The notes: generated from the sequence alone by a model not told the origin. Positions 17,477-26,375 are shown, counted from the stretch's first letter. The stretch: 64,000 nucleotides of DNA from Blastocatellia bacterium (GCA_016705245.1 JADIYM010000003.1:1-64000), one strand, 5' to 3'. Numbers and translations are program-made.

Positions 17477-18112
17477 ATGCGGCGGACGATTCCCCATATG
17501 CTTGCGATTCTCGCGCTTCTTGCGTCCGCGGTCGCTGCCAGTCCGATTCTCGAAGAGGGTTTTGCTGTCGACGCGGCTCGCGAGGTCATTGTCTCGGGCT
17601 CGGTGTTCGATTCAGCCGCCGGTACGCCGATTCAGGCTGCCCAGATCACCGTATTGTCGGATACCAGCACCGAACGGACAACAACCGGTCCCGACGGCGT
17701 GTTTCGGATGTCGACCACTTCGACCGAGAAACTCGGAACGTTGTCCATCGAAGTCAGCGCTTATGGATACCAGTCAAAGTACGTCGAGACGCTGTTGCGC
17801 GATGCATTTCGCCATCGCATCGATGCACAGGTCGGAGTCGGCGCGATCCAGGTGAAGGCCAGGAAGTTCGAGGCGAGTCTCGCGTGCGGCGCCACGGCAT
17901 CGATCGAGTTGAAATCCGGGGGACAGGCTCCGGTCTCAAACGTGTGCAGCGACGGACTCGCCGGTCTCGAGTTGACGCTGCGAAAGAACCGCGTTGCCAT
18001 CCTTGCCGCGCCACCCTACTCGATGCGAGTCGAAAACGGGCGCATCGTCCTCGGCGGCGTGACCGGCGGGCGAGTCGAGATCCGCGTAGATGCGGCAATG
18101 CTTACGAGGTAG
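17477..18112 (+). CDS. secreted protein with carboxypeptidase-regulatory-like domain
   Basis: The 211-residue protein has a signal peptide (HMLAILALLASAVAA) and a Cna-B/carboxypeptidase regulatory-like beta-sandwich (about residues 40-110: VIVSGSVFDSAAGTPIQAAQ, then TTGPDGVFRMST). The remaining ~100 residues contain two Cys (SLACGAT and SNVCSDG) that may form a disulfide. It resembles the small exported beta-sandwich proteins that are numerous in Acidobacteriota; the function is unknown. The following kinase gene begins within a few bases of its stop, so they may be co-transcribed. Confidence 0.7.
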   Translation: MRRTIPHMLAILALLASAVAASPILEEGFAVDAAREVIVSGSVFDSAAGTPIQAAQITVLSDTSTERTTTGPDGVFRMSTTSTEKLGTLSIEVSAYGYQSKYVETLLRDAFRHRIDAQVGVGAIQVKARKFEASLACGATASIELKSGGQAPVSNVCSDGLAGLELTLRKNRVAILAAPPYSMRVENGRIVLGGVTGGRVEIRVDAAMLTR

Positions 18113-18120
18113 GTGTGAGG

Positions 18121-19542
18121 GTGAGTGACGTGGGAAAAGGTGACATCTTCCTCGTCGACGATAACCCGAACAACCTGACGCTGCTCTACGGGATCCTGAA
18201 GACCGCCGGGTACCAGGTGCGCGTCGCGAGCAGCGGGCGCCGGGCGCTCGACACCATCGGCGCCTATCCGCCCGAGCTCATCATGCTCGACATCCAGATG
18301 CCCGAAATGGACGGCTACGAGGTGTGCGAGCAGCTCAAGGGAACGCCCGAGACAAGCGACATTCCCGTCATCTTCATTTCGGCGCTCGACGACGTCTTCG
18401 ACAAGGTCCGAGCCTTCAACGTCGGCGGCGTCGACTACGTCACGAAGCCGTTTCAGGCGGAGGAAGTGCTCGTCAGGATCGAGACCCAGCTCAACCTCTT
18501 CCGCATGCGCCGAGAGCTCGAACGAAATCAGCAGTTGCTCGAGCAGGAGCGGCAGGCGCTCGAGGTCGCAAACGACGAGCTCTCTCGACGCAATGAGGAT
18601 CTCAGCCGTGCGAACGACGAGTTGCTTCGTGCGCAGGCCCGAACGAATCTCGTCTTTTCGGCGCTCTCGGAAGCGCTCCCCGGAACGGTGCTCGACGACA
18701 AGTACCGTCTGGACGAGATGATCGGGTCCGGCGGTTTCGGCGCGGTCTATCGCGCGATGCACCTCGCGCTCGGGCGAACCGTCGCGGTCAAGGTGCTTCG
18801 GCCGTCTCCCGGGAACGACTCTCCCGAAGCCCTCTCGCGCTTCCGTCAGGAGGCCATTTCCACGACGCGACTCAACCACCCGAATGCCGTGACGGTCATG
18901 GACTTCGGTGTCTCGTCGGCGGGAATCGCCTACCTCGTGATGGAACTGCTCGAGGGGCAGACGCTCAAGGACGTGCTCGTCGACGGCAGCACTCTCCCGC
19001 TCGAACGCTGCGCCTCGATCCTCGTTCCCGTCGCCGAGGCGCTTGCCGAAGCGCACGAGGCCGGGATCGTCCATCGCGACATCAAGCCCGACAACATCTT
19101 TCTTCACGACGGAGAACACGGCGAGGTCGTCAAGGTCCTCGACTTCGGCATTGCGAAACTCGTCGGCAAGGGATCGGATCACGAGGCGCAAGGCATCACC
19201 GAGACGGGAGTAATCCTCGGAACGCCGGACTACATGTCACCGGAACGCCTGACCGGCGTTTTGTACGACGGACGCGCGGACGTCTACAGCGTCGGTGTCC
19301 TGCTCTACCGGATGCTCTGCGGCCACCTTCCCTTTCACATCGAGAAGGGGGCGAGCCCATACGCAGTTGCGCTCAAGTTGATGACCGCCGAACCGCGTCC
19401 GATTCGCGAGGTTGCGCCGGGAATTCCCGAGCCTGTTGAAAGGGTCGTGCGCCGGGCGATGGCGAAGAACCCCGAGAACAGGCCGACCGCGCGAGAGTTC
19501 GCACGCGAGCTCGCGGAGGTCGCCACGGCGTCGAGGTCATGA
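18121..19542 (+). CDS. response regulator fused to Ser/Thr protein kinase
   Basis: The protein (about 473 residues) has an N-terminal receiver domain with acceptor Asp57 in LIMLDIQMPEMDG and Lys in YVTKPFQ, a ~70-residue coiled coil (LERNQQLLEQERQALEVAN...), and a C-terminal eukaryotic-like kinase: GSGGFGAVYRA, AVKVLRP, HRDIKPDNIF, DFGIAK and GTPDYMSPERL are all intact. It should couple a histidine-kinase phosphorelay to Ser/Thr phosphorylation. No histidine kinase is next to it. Three in-frame GTG codons (18115, 18121, 18130) compete as start; 18121 is chosen for its AGG-rich spacing. Confidence 0.9.
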   Translation: MSDVGKGDIFLVDDNPNNLTLLYGILKTAGYQVRVASSGRRALDTIGAYPPELIMLDIQMPEMDGYEVCEQLKGTPETSDIPVIFISALDDVFDKVRAFNVGGVDYVTKPFQAEEVLVRIETQLNLFRMRRELERNQQLLEQERQALEVANDELSRRNEDLSRANDELLRAQARTNLVFSALSEALPGTVLDDKYRLDEMIGSGGFGAVYRAMHLALGRTVAVKVLRPSPGNDSPEALSRFRQEAISTTRLNHPNAVTVMDFGVSSAGIAYLVMELLEGQTLKDVLVDGSTLPLERCASILVPVAEALAEAHEAGIVHRDIKPDNIFLHDGEHGEVVKVLDFGIAKLVGKGSDHEAQGITETGVILGTPDYMSPERLTGVLYDGRADVYSVGVLLYRMLCGHLPFHIEKGASPYAVALKLMTAEPRPIREVAPGIPEPVERVVRRAMAKNPENRPTAREFARELAEVATASRS

Positions 19543-19555
19543 GCGTCGGTCAGGA

Positions 19556-19585
19556 TTGCCACCGTTGCGCTCGTGACCGTATGCT
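19556..19585 (+). promoter_or_regulatory. promoter placing the deaminase-like gene on a leaderless transcript
   Basis: TTGCCA (19556-19561), an 18-bp spacer and TATGCT (19580-19585) are followed after only 8 nt by the ATG at 19594. There is no Shine-Dalgarno before this ATG. Confidence 0.5.
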
Positions 19586-19593
19586 CCCACGGA

Positions 19594-20622
19594 ATGATTG
19601 AAGCCGGTCGTATCAGTGCCGCACCCGACTTCGCCGACCTCCATCGCCATCTCGGCGGCGCCGTCCATCCGAAGGTGCTCTTCGGGTATCTCCAGTCCGA
19701 TGGACCCGACGCCGGAGTTACGCCGCCCGAGCGCGAGACGATCCGGCAGCTGCTCGCGCGTTTTCCGACATACCCGGACTTGAAGCGCCACTTCGCGACG
19801 AGGCAGCCGACACTGGTCGACTACCTCGAGTTGCACAAACTCGTGGAGCCGCTTCAGACGCCCGGTGCGATGGGCTATTTCATCTACCGAATCATCCGCG
19901 GTGCGCGCATCTTCGAGCAGACGTCCCTGCTCGAGTTGCGATTCAGCCCGTATCTGAGAACGGATCCCAATCTCGACGTCGCGGACCGGATGCTCGCGAT
20001 GGAAGCGGTGCTCGAGGCCATTGCCGCGGCGACGAAGGTGCCTGCGTACGCTGTCGACGTTCGCCTGCTCCTTTGCCTTCACACGGCGCTGCCGGATGAG
20101 ATCAACGACGCCACGCTCGATCTGGCACTGCGGCGGCGCGACCTGGTGCGCGGCATCGACGTGGCGGGGCCGGAGCGGCCTCTCGGCGAGCGGCTCGACC
20201 ATTTTCTTGGCATTTACCGACGTGCGGCCGACGCGTACCTTCCTGCCACGGCCCACCTTGGCGAATCGTCGCCGGAGTTCATCCATCCGGAGTTCTTCCC
20301 TTACCTGCGTCGCATCGGCCATGGGGTGCAGATCGCACTGCATCGCCCGGAGCTGCTCTCGGAGCTTCGCGAGCGAGGCATCTGTATCGAGCTGTGCCCG
20401 AGCACGTACGTCCAGACGGGCACGTTTGCCGATCTCGGTCCGGTGCGCGAGGTCACGAAGCGGCTCGACGATGCTGGAGTCGACTACTGTCTCGGCACGG
20501 ACAATCCGGCGTTCAACGGCCGGTATCTGCAGGCCGAGCACGAAATCGCGCTCGACAACGATCTGATCGACTTCCGTGGACTCGTTCGCTGTCAGCGAAA
20601 CGCGTTCAAGCACGCATTTTGA
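19594..20622 (+). CDS. adenosine/AMP deaminase-like metal-dependent hydrolase
   Basis: Amidohydrolase-superfamily enzyme of the adenosine deaminase group. The 342-residue protein has the N-terminal metal-binding pair DLHRHLGGA, a HLGES motif that supplies the metal His and catalytic Glu region, RRIGHGVQIA with the conserved His, and CLGTDNPAFN holding the catalytic Asp. The family's usual SxDDP is here GTDNP, so the substrate may not be adenosine. The start at 19594 is preferred over the GTG at 19573 because the latter would lie inside the promoter spacer. The next gene overlaps by 4 bp. Confidence 0.85.
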   Translation: MIEAGRISAAPDFADLHRHLGGAVHPKVLFGYLQSDGPDAGVTPPERETIRQLLARFPTYPDLKRHFATRQPTLVDYLELHKLVEPLQTPGAMGYFIYRIIRGARIFEQTSLLELRFSPYLRTDPNLDVADRMLAMEAVLEAIAAATKVPAYAVDVRLLLCLHTALPDEINDATLDLALRRRDLVRGIDVAGPERPLGERLDHFLGIYRRAADAYLPATAHLGESSPEFIHPEFFPYLRRIGHGVQIALHRPELLSELRERGICIELCPSTYVQTGTFADLGPVREVTKRLDDAGVDYCLGTDNPAFNGRYLQAEHEIALDNDLIDFRGLVRCQRNAFKHAF

Positions 20623-21344
20623 GCGAGGAATCGACATCGGGCCATGCCGACCGCCCGGTTGCCGAGCGGTGGCGCCTGAAGCTGAAGCCCGTCGCACCGG
20701 CATCGATGCCGCACGCGCTCGGCAGTCTTGGTGTGTCGGTCGTCGCCGGTGCTGTGTTCCTCTGGCTCTCGAATCAGGTGATGACGTCGGCGACGATCGT
20801 TTCGATCGACGCGGCGGCATTCGACGTGGTCCTCTCGCTGCACACTCCCTGGTTGACCACGATCGTGTCTTGGATCACGAGGATCGGAAACACGTCCACA
20901 CTCACGGTGCTATCGATCGTCGTCGGATTCTGGCTGGCGAAGGTCGGGTCCAGGCGCCGACTGATCGCGTTTGCAGCAACGATGGTGCTCGGCGGGCTGC
21001 TCAACATGCTGCTCAAGTCGACAACCGCGCGGCCTCGTCCAGGTGTGTTCGAGCCGCTAGTTCGAGCATCCGGCTTCAGCTTTCCGAGCGGGCACTCGAT
21101 GGGGTCGATGCTTTTCTTCGGCAGCCTCGCCTACGTGCTCGCGGTCACGCTCGAGACGCACCGGGCCTGGCGGCTCGTAGCGGTCGCCGGCTGTCTGCTT
21201 TGCGCCGTTGCCATCGGGATGAGTCGCGTGTACCTCGGCGTGCACTACCTGAGCGACGTTGCCGGCGGATTCGCTGCCGGCATCTGCTGGATCGGCATCT
21301 GCATCGCCGCAACCGAGGCGTGGACGGCCCGGCGGCAGGCGTAG
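20619..21344 (+). CDS. PAP2-family membrane phosphatase
   Basis: Integral membrane acid phosphatase, probably acting on a lipid phosphate such as phosphatidate or undecaprenyl diphosphate. The protein (up to 241 residues) has about six membrane segments and all three PAP2 motifs: KSTTARPRP, PSGHSMGS and SRVYLGVHYLSDVAGG. The earliest start is TTG overlapping the preceding stop (TTGA); ATG at 20706 would remove 29 polar residues and is also possible because no Shine-Dalgarno supports the TTG. Confidence 0.88.
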   Translation: MSEESTSGHADRPVAERWRLKLKPVAPASMPHALGSLGVSVVAGAVFLWLSNQVMTSATIVSIDAAAFDVVLSLHTPWLTTIVSWITRIGNTSTLTVLSIVVGFWLAKVGSRRRLIAFAATMVLGGLLNMLLKSTTARPRPGVFEPLVRASGFSFPSGHSMGSMLFFGSLAYVLAVTLETHRAWRLVAVAGCLLCAVAIGMSRVYLGVHYLSDVAGGFAAGICWIGICIAATEAWTARRQA

Positions 21345-21363
21345 TTGGGAGTTCGATGCGCGA

Positions 21364-21466
21364 AGCGCCTTGGAGTGCGGCGTGAAGCGCCGCTTTGGAT
21401 TGTCGTCGGGGACTTCGAGCCCCACCGGAATCCAAAGCGGCGCTTCACGCCGCACTCCAAGGCGCT
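21364..21466. repeat. perfect 38-bp inverted repeat between convergent genes
   Basis: The 38-bp arm at 21364-21401 (beginning AGCGCCTTGGAGTGCGGCGT) is repeated exactly in reverse complement at 21429-21466, with a 27-bp loop. Each arm also has an internal palindrome (GCGGCG..CGCCGC-like). It fills the 135-bp gap between the convergent PAP2 and DUF4097 genes and probably folds as a large two-way terminator hairpin or is a REP/MITE-like element. Confidence 0.85.
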
Positions 21467-21479
21467 TTGCGCAAACCCT

Positions 21480-22217
21480 CTACTGACGCCGCAGCCTGAC
21501 GTCTCCCGACATCGACTTGGCGAACAGCCGGCGCGCGCCGTCGCCGATCGTCCCGTCTAGCGACTGGCCGGGACCGTGCTTTTTCGTCACGACCGACAGA
21601 CCGAAATCGTTCTCGATGTTGCCGCTCAGTGTCTTTATGGACACAGTCGCACCGGCGTTCGACGGCAGTCTGATGTCCACGTCTCCGCTCATCGAGACGA
21701 ATGAGAGATCGCTTTCGCCCTCGAGGGCGTCGATCTCGACGACCACGTTACCGCTCATCGTCTTCGCCTGGACGACACCAGTCGTGTTCATTACTCGGAC
21801 GTTACCGCTCATCGTCGTGGCCTCAACGGTCGCCGACACACCGGTGATCTCGATGTCGCCGCTCATCGTGCGGATCCGGTCCAGCCGGAGGCGCACGCCC
21901 GCCGGCACCTGCACGTCGAAGTCCACTGACGCGTTCGTGTTCCCGTGCTTCGGATAGTCGACGTCAACGTCGATTCGGCCACCCGCGCTGCGGTCCTCGA
22001 TGCGAACCTTGTCGGCGTCATCACCAGTGATTCGCCCGGTCACGACGACGTCCGAGCCTCCGTGCGTGGTGATCTTGATGTCCCCGGACATGGTGCTGAT
22101 GGCCACCGAGGTGCCGGCGGACGCCGGATAAGACTTCTGGAAGTCCTGCGCTGAGGCGGTCGCGGATGCGATCAGCACCACGGCAAAGGTCGAGACGGCG
22201 AAGAGTACATGCTTCAT
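21480..22217 (-). CDS. exported DUF4097 beta-helix-like repeat protein
   Basis: This 245-residue protein has a signal peptide (VLFAVSTFAVVLIASATASA) followed by seven or so ~20-residue units centred on TMSGDI or TMSGNV, the pattern of DUF4097/DUF4098 adhesin-like beta strand repeats that stack as a right-handed beta helix. In other bacteria such genes often sit with anti-sigma or PspC-like envelope-stress genes; none is adjacent here. Its ribosome-binding site lies in the stem of a strong hairpin (next entry), so translation may be regulated. Confidence 0.87.
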   Translation of the reverse strand: MKHVLFAVSTFAVVLIASATASAQDFQKSYPASAGTSVAISTMSGDIKITTHGGSDVVVTGRITGDDADKVRIEDRSAGGRIDVDVDYPKHGNTNASVDFDVQVPAGVRLRLDRIRTMSGDIEITGVSATVEATTMSGNVRVMNTTGVVQAKTMSGNVVVEIDALEGESDLSFVSMSGDVDIRLPSNAGATVSIKTLSGNIENDFGLSVVTKKHGPGQSLDGTIGDGARRLFAKSMSGDVRLRRQ

Positions 22218-22301
22218 GACGGTCTGAAACTCCTTTTGAGGTGTCGCGATCCGGTTCCGTCCCGTGGGTGTCGCAACCGGACCAAAAGGTTTCAGACCGT
22301 C
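22218..22301 (-). promoter_or_regulatory. hairpin that sequesters the ribosome-binding site of the DUF4097 gene
   Basis: In the mRNA, GACGGTCTGAAAC (22301-22289) pairs with GTTTCAGACCGTC (22230-22218), which ends at the ATG, and CTTTTG/CAAAAG continues the stem past a bulge. The Shine-Dalgarno AAAAGGAG therefore lies within the paired region. The ~44-nt loop has its own CCGG-containing inner repeat. This may be a translational switch, although it could also be a terminator of an upstream transcript. Confidence 0.55.
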
Positions 22302-22319
22302 AGAAAGAATTTCCCGGAC

Positions 22320-24566
22320 CTACCGCGTGAACGACACAACTGCCGAGACCTGGCCGGTGACGGCATGCCGGACAGTTATCTGCACGGTCGATCCGCCCGG
22401 GATGAGCGAGTCGATCGAACCATCTTTCGATACGATCCGCGTGCACGTTCCGTCAGCGTTTCGTCGACCGTTCGGGTACTTGAGCAATCCGAGAGGTGTC
22501 TCGCCGACGAAAATGACGGCCTCGTCCGTACGGAATGCCGTCCCGTCGACGACGAGCGTCCGTCGACCGCTCGACGTACGCTTCAGCTTCACGGTGCCGA
22601 TCGCCGGTTTCGCCCACACTGAGACGGTGATCGTGCTCGACCCGGTACGCGACTCGACGTCGGTCGCCGTGACGCGCAGGCGAACCGAGCCGCTGACATC
22701 ATCCGGAACGGTCCAGTCGAAAGAGCGGGACGCTCCGTCCAGCATCGCGATCGGTGTGAATGTCGATCCACCGTCCGTGGAGAATGCCACGTCCTGCGAG
22801 ACCAGATCGGCCTCCGCAGTTGCCGTCCAGTCCAGCGAGAGCATTCCGCCCGCGCCGGCAGGCGTCGCCGGAGAAGCAACCGATACCCGCGGATTGTCGT
22901 TCGCGACCAGATCGCGAGCCATCTCGACCGCCCGGAAAGCGTTCACGCGGCCATATCCATAGAAAACGCTGAAGCCCTGATCGTTGTAGTTGCCGTTGTC
23001 GGCGTCGATCTTGTCGGCCGTCTGCTCGAGAATCTGCTTCACTTCGTTCCACGTCAGATCCGGGTTCACCGAAAGCATGAGTGCCGCGATACCCGCGGCA
23101 AGCGGGCACGCCGACGACGTTCCGCCGAAGCTCCCGGTGAAGTTGCCCGAGCTGTAACCGCCTGCTCCGGACAGGTCTGTCGTCGTGATGCCGAGCGAGC
23201 CTCCCGACGAAGGGGCGGAGATCGAAACCGCCGAGCCGAATCGGCTGTAGCCGGCTCGCGTATCGAAATTCGTCGACGCCGCCACTCCGATCACGAACTG
23301 CGAGCTCACGTAGTTGTCCCGGTCGGTGTCGTCGTTACTGTTGCCGGCCGCGAAAAGGATCACCATGCCTTTTCCGCCGCGCCCGTTGGTTGTCGCGTGT
23401 TCCATAGCGGCGCGCGTGGCGTCCGGCAATGGAGTGTCGTTGTTGTCCGGCCCCCAGCTGTTGCTCATGACGGCCGCGCCGTTGTCGGCGGCCCACGTAA
23501 ACGCGTCGGCCTCGGTCGAATTCGGCGTGAACGTCGATTCCGCGTAAAGCTGAATGGGCATGAATCGGCACATCGGAGCGATACCGGCCGTTTCGCGGCC
23601 GTTGTTGAAGGCCGCGATCGCGACGCCTGCCGCTGCCGTTCCGTGGTCATCGTTGGCATCGCCGGGTTGTGGAAACGGATCGTCGTCGCCGTGCACGACG
23701 TCACGTGGCGCAACGATCTTGGGCACGTCGCCTATGTTGACGGCCAGATCCGGGTGCGCCGTATCGATGCCGGTATCCGCGACAGCAACGATCACGTCGG
23801 GGCTACCCTGCGTGATGTCCCACGCGGCCTCGGCCTCAACGTCGGCGCCGGCGGCTCCTCCACCCTGGCCGGTATTCCGCAGGTGCCACTGATCGGCGTA
23901 GGCCGGGTCGTTCGGCCGGAACCGCATTTCGCGATGCGCGACAAAGTTCGGGTGCGCGAATCGACAGCGTTCAGTCTCGAACAGCGCGTTTGCGGCAGCC
24001 AGCGCCGTCCGGTCGAAGTCAGCCTCACGCAGCCGCATTCGGTATCCGTTCACGGCATAGCGAAGTGGCTCGACCAGGCTGAGCCCGGCTCTGGACGCCA
24101 GCTCCTCGGCCTCGGCAGCGGAAACGTCCGCCGCGAACTGCGCCAGAACCTCGTCCGTGACGAAGAGCGTCGAGGCGTCGCGCTCCACTCCGGGCTCGAA
24201 GAACACCGGCACAACCACAAGTCCCGAAGCCTCGAGATTCGCAACAAGTTCGCCAAGCGGCGCCTTCGTAGCCGAGGTCTCGTCGATGGTGACCTCGATC
24301 AGCCCCATTGCCCCGACCTCACGCACGGCGGCAATCGATGGCTCGCCGGCCAGCAGGCCGGCCACGCTGGCCTTCGACGCGGGCTCGGCGAGGACGGCGA
24401 CCCTCGAAGACGACCGGTGGACCGGGATTCGCCGGCCGGCGTTGTAGTAGTACTCAACTGAAGTCGAGGCCGCGACGACGCGCGTCGGTACTGTTGGGAC
24501 AACAACAGTCGAAGCCGAGACGGCAACGACCACGAGGAGCGAACGAAGGAAGGTACTTGCTTTCAT
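22320..24566 (-). CDS. secreted subtilisin-like serine protease (S8)
   Basis: The 748-residue protein has a signal peptide, a propeptide-like region to about residue 220, and a subtilase catalytic domain with Asp264 (VADTGID), His308 (DDHGTAAAG) and Ser484 (GGTSSACP). The oxyanion Asn is in LFAAGNSN. After about residue 560 come two beta-sandwich modules, a fibronectin-like one (SLDWTATAEADLVSQDVAFS) and an IPT/TIG-like one near the C-terminus. It is expected to be an extracellular or cell-surface protease. It stands alone; the next gene on this strand is the hairpin-controlled DUF4097. Confidence 0.93.
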   Translation of the reverse strand: MKASTFLRSLLVVVAVSASTVVVPTVPTRVVAASTSVEYYYNAGRRIPVHRSSSRVAVLAEPASKASVAGLLAGEPSIAAVREVGAMGLIEVTIDETSATKAPLGELVANLEASGLVVVPVFFEPGVERDASTLFVTDEVLAQFAADVSAAEAEELASRAGLSLVEPLRYAVNGYRMRLREADFDRTALAAANALFETERCRFAHPNFVAHREMRFRPNDPAYADQWHLRNTGQGGGAAGADVEAEAAWDITQGSPDVIVAVADTGIDTAHPDLAVNIGDVPKIVAPRDVVHGDDDPFPQPGDANDDHGTAAAGVAIAAFNNGRETAGIAPMCRFMPIQLYAESTFTPNSTEADAFTWAADNGAAVMSNSWGPDNNDTPLPDATRAAMEHATTNGRGGKGMVILFAAGNSNDDTDRDNYVSSQFVIGVAASTNFDTRAGYSRFGSAVSISAPSSGGSLGITTTDLSGAGGYSSGNFTGSFGGTSSACPLAAGIAALMLSVNPDLTWNEVKQILEQTADKIDADNGNYNDQGFSVFYGYGRVNAFRAVEMARDLVANDNPRVSVASPATPAGAGGMLSLDWTATAEADLVSQDVAFSTDGGSTFTPIAMLDGASRSFDWTVPDDVSGSVRLRVTATDVESRTGSSTITVSVWAKPAIGTVKLKRTSSGRRTLVVDGTAFRTDEAVIFVGETPLGLLKYPNGRRNADGTCTRIVSKDGSIDSLIPGGSTVQITVRHAVTGQVSAVVSFTR

Positions 24567-24664
24567 GCCGGCAGCATTCTACCTGCGGGATCGGATTCGC
24601 CGCGAGGCGCGGCGTCGGGGGGAGGAGGCACGGCGGCCACCGGGAGATACGCGGGTCCGTACTT

Positions 24665-24749
24665 CGCGGCTTTGCGCCTTTGCGCCTTTGCGCGAATTCT
24701 TCGATGACACGAAGACGCTCGCGCCAAGGCGCAAAGGCGCAAAGCCGCG
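24665..24749. repeat. 30-bp inverted repeat with GCGCAAAGGC units
   Basis: The arms at 24665-24694 and 24720-24749 are reverse complements with one mismatch and consist of repeated TTTGCGCC/GGCGCAAA units; the 25-bp loop holds a further short stem (CTTCG..CGAAG). It lies in the 255-bp gap between the divergent subtilase and Hsp70 genes, so it is not a simple terminator and may be a REP-like element. Similar GGCGCAAAG repeats occur in many unrelated bacterial genomes. Confidence 0.8.
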
Positions 24750-24821
24750 GAGATCTGACGAGCACAACGCGCCGGTTCCCCCGGCCACTCGTCTCCCGTC
24801 TGTGGTACAAGAATCCGCCGT

Positions 24822-26375
24822 ATGCGGCTTGGAATCGATTTTGGAACGACTCGCACGGTAGTGGCGGTCTCAGACCGCGGCAATTACCCGTTGGTCTCAT
24901 TCCGCGACGAGCGCGGCACTTGGATCGAGTGGTTTACGTCGCGAATCGCCGCGTCGGATGGCGCTATCGCCTTCGGCCATCACGCCGACGCACTTCGTGG
25001 ACATCCGGAAGCCTGGCACCTGACCTCCATCAAGCGACTTCTCGCCCACTCGGCGCCGGATACGCCGATCGACATCCCGGGGGTCGGCGCCATTGGCCTG
25101 CTCGACCTTCTTGGTCGATACCTTGCGTCGCTTGCCTCCGAGCTCCGTTCCGACTCCACTAACGTCACTGTCGGCAAGCGCGAACGACTCGAGGCGATGA
25201 TCTCGGTGCCTGCGAACGCCAACAGCAACCAGCGGTTCATCACCCTGGAAGCGTTCAAGCTCGCCGGTTTCGACGTCATCGGCATGATCAATGAACCGTC
25301 GGCCGCCGGCGTCGAATACGCGCACCGATTCGTCCGGAACCCCGAGTCTCCGCGCCAGAAGGAGTACCTCGCAGTTTACGACCTGGGAGGTGGCACCTTC
25401 GATGCCGCCGCCATTCGCATCGCCGGAATGAGGCACGAAATCGTGTCGAGCGAAGGCGTCGAACGGCTCGGAGGAGACGACTTCGGCCAGATTCTATTCG
25501 ACATGGTCGTCCACGAGCTCGGTGACGCCGACCTGGCACCTGAGTCGCTTGCGACCCTGGTCGACGAGGTCCGGGACCGCAAGGAAGCGCTCAATCCGAA
25601 CACCCGCAAGCTGCTCATCGATGCGACGGTGGCCGGAGCCGACTGCGACGAGGTCGTCGTCCAGGTCGGTGATTTCTATGAGCGCTGCAGTCCCCTCGTC
25701 GATCAGTCCATCGGTTGCCTCGAACGGGTTCTCGAGCGCCTTCCCGACGTCGAAGAGGTCGACGGCGTGCTTCCGAAGAGCGTCGCCACGATCTACCTCG
25801 TGGGCGGATCGTCGACGTTTCCCCTCGTTTCGCGCGTCCTGCGCGAGCGTTACGGCCGGCGCGTTCAGCGGTCGCCGTATCCGCACGGAGCGGTGGCCAT
25901 CGGCCTTGCCGTCGCGTCGAACCCGGAGGAGCCTTACTTCGTCCGCGAGACGCTGACACGGCATTTTGGCGTGTTCCGTGAGGCCGATGGCGGCGCCCGA
26001 GTCGTGTTCGACCCGATTTTCGTCAAGGACTCGGCACTCGTCCGGAACGGCGAGCCATTACACGCCGAACGCCGGTACCGGCCGGCGCACAACGTCGGCC
26101 ATTTTCGATTCGTCGAATGCGCTTCGGTATCGAGCTCCGGCGACCCTGACTTCGGCGTAACGCCGTGGGAAGCCATCGTTTTCCCCTTCGAACCGGAATT
26201 GCAGGGACGCCGGAGTCTATCCAAGCTGCCAGTGGAGCGGCGTGACCCCGAGACGACCGACACGATCGTCGAGCGTTACGCGTGCGATGCGAACGGCATC
26301 GTGACAGTGTCGCTCCGCTCCGAAGAGAGCCAGTACGAGAAGACTTTCCGGCTCGCGGGCACCCTCGGCGGGTGA
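24822..26375 (+). CDS. short Hsp70-family (DnaK-like) protein
   Basis: The 517-residue protein has the Hsp70 ATPase domain: GIDFGTTRTVVAV (phosphate 1), VPANANSNQRFITLEAFKLAGFD, NEPSAAGVEYA, YDLGGGTFDAAAI (phosphate 2) and LVGGSSTFPLV (adenosine). It is ~100 residues shorter than DnaK: after residue ~375 there is only a beta-sandwich-like part, with no helical lid and no C-terminal acidic tail. It is therefore an accessory Hsp70 of the HscC/YegD-like sort rather than the main chaperone; no dnaJ or grpE is nearby. No Shine-Dalgarno is apparent. Confidence 0.88.
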   Translation: MRLGIDFGTTRTVVAVSDRGNYPLVSFRDERGTWIEWFTSRIAASDGAIAFGHHADALRGHPEAWHLTSIKRLLAHSAPDTPIDIPGVGAIGLLDLLGRYLASLASELRSDSTNVTVGKRERLEAMISVPANANSNQRFITLEAFKLAGFDVIGMINEPSAAGVEYAHRFVRNPESPRQKEYLAVYDLGGGTFDAAAIRIAGMRHEIVSSEGVERLGGDDFGQILFDMVVHELGDADLAPESLATLVDEVRDRKEALNPNTRKLLIDATVAGADCDEVVVQVGDFYERCSPLVDQSIGCLERVLERLPDVEEVDGVLPKSVATIYLVGGSSTFPLVSRVLRERYGRRVQRSPYPHGAVAIGLAVASNPEEPYFVRETLTRHFGVFREADGGARVVFDPIFVKDSALVRNGEPLHAERRYRPAHNVGHFRFVECASVSSSGDPDFGVTPWEAIVFPFEPELQGRRSLSKLPVERRDPETTDTIVERYACDANGIVTVSLRSEESQYEKTFRLAGTLGG

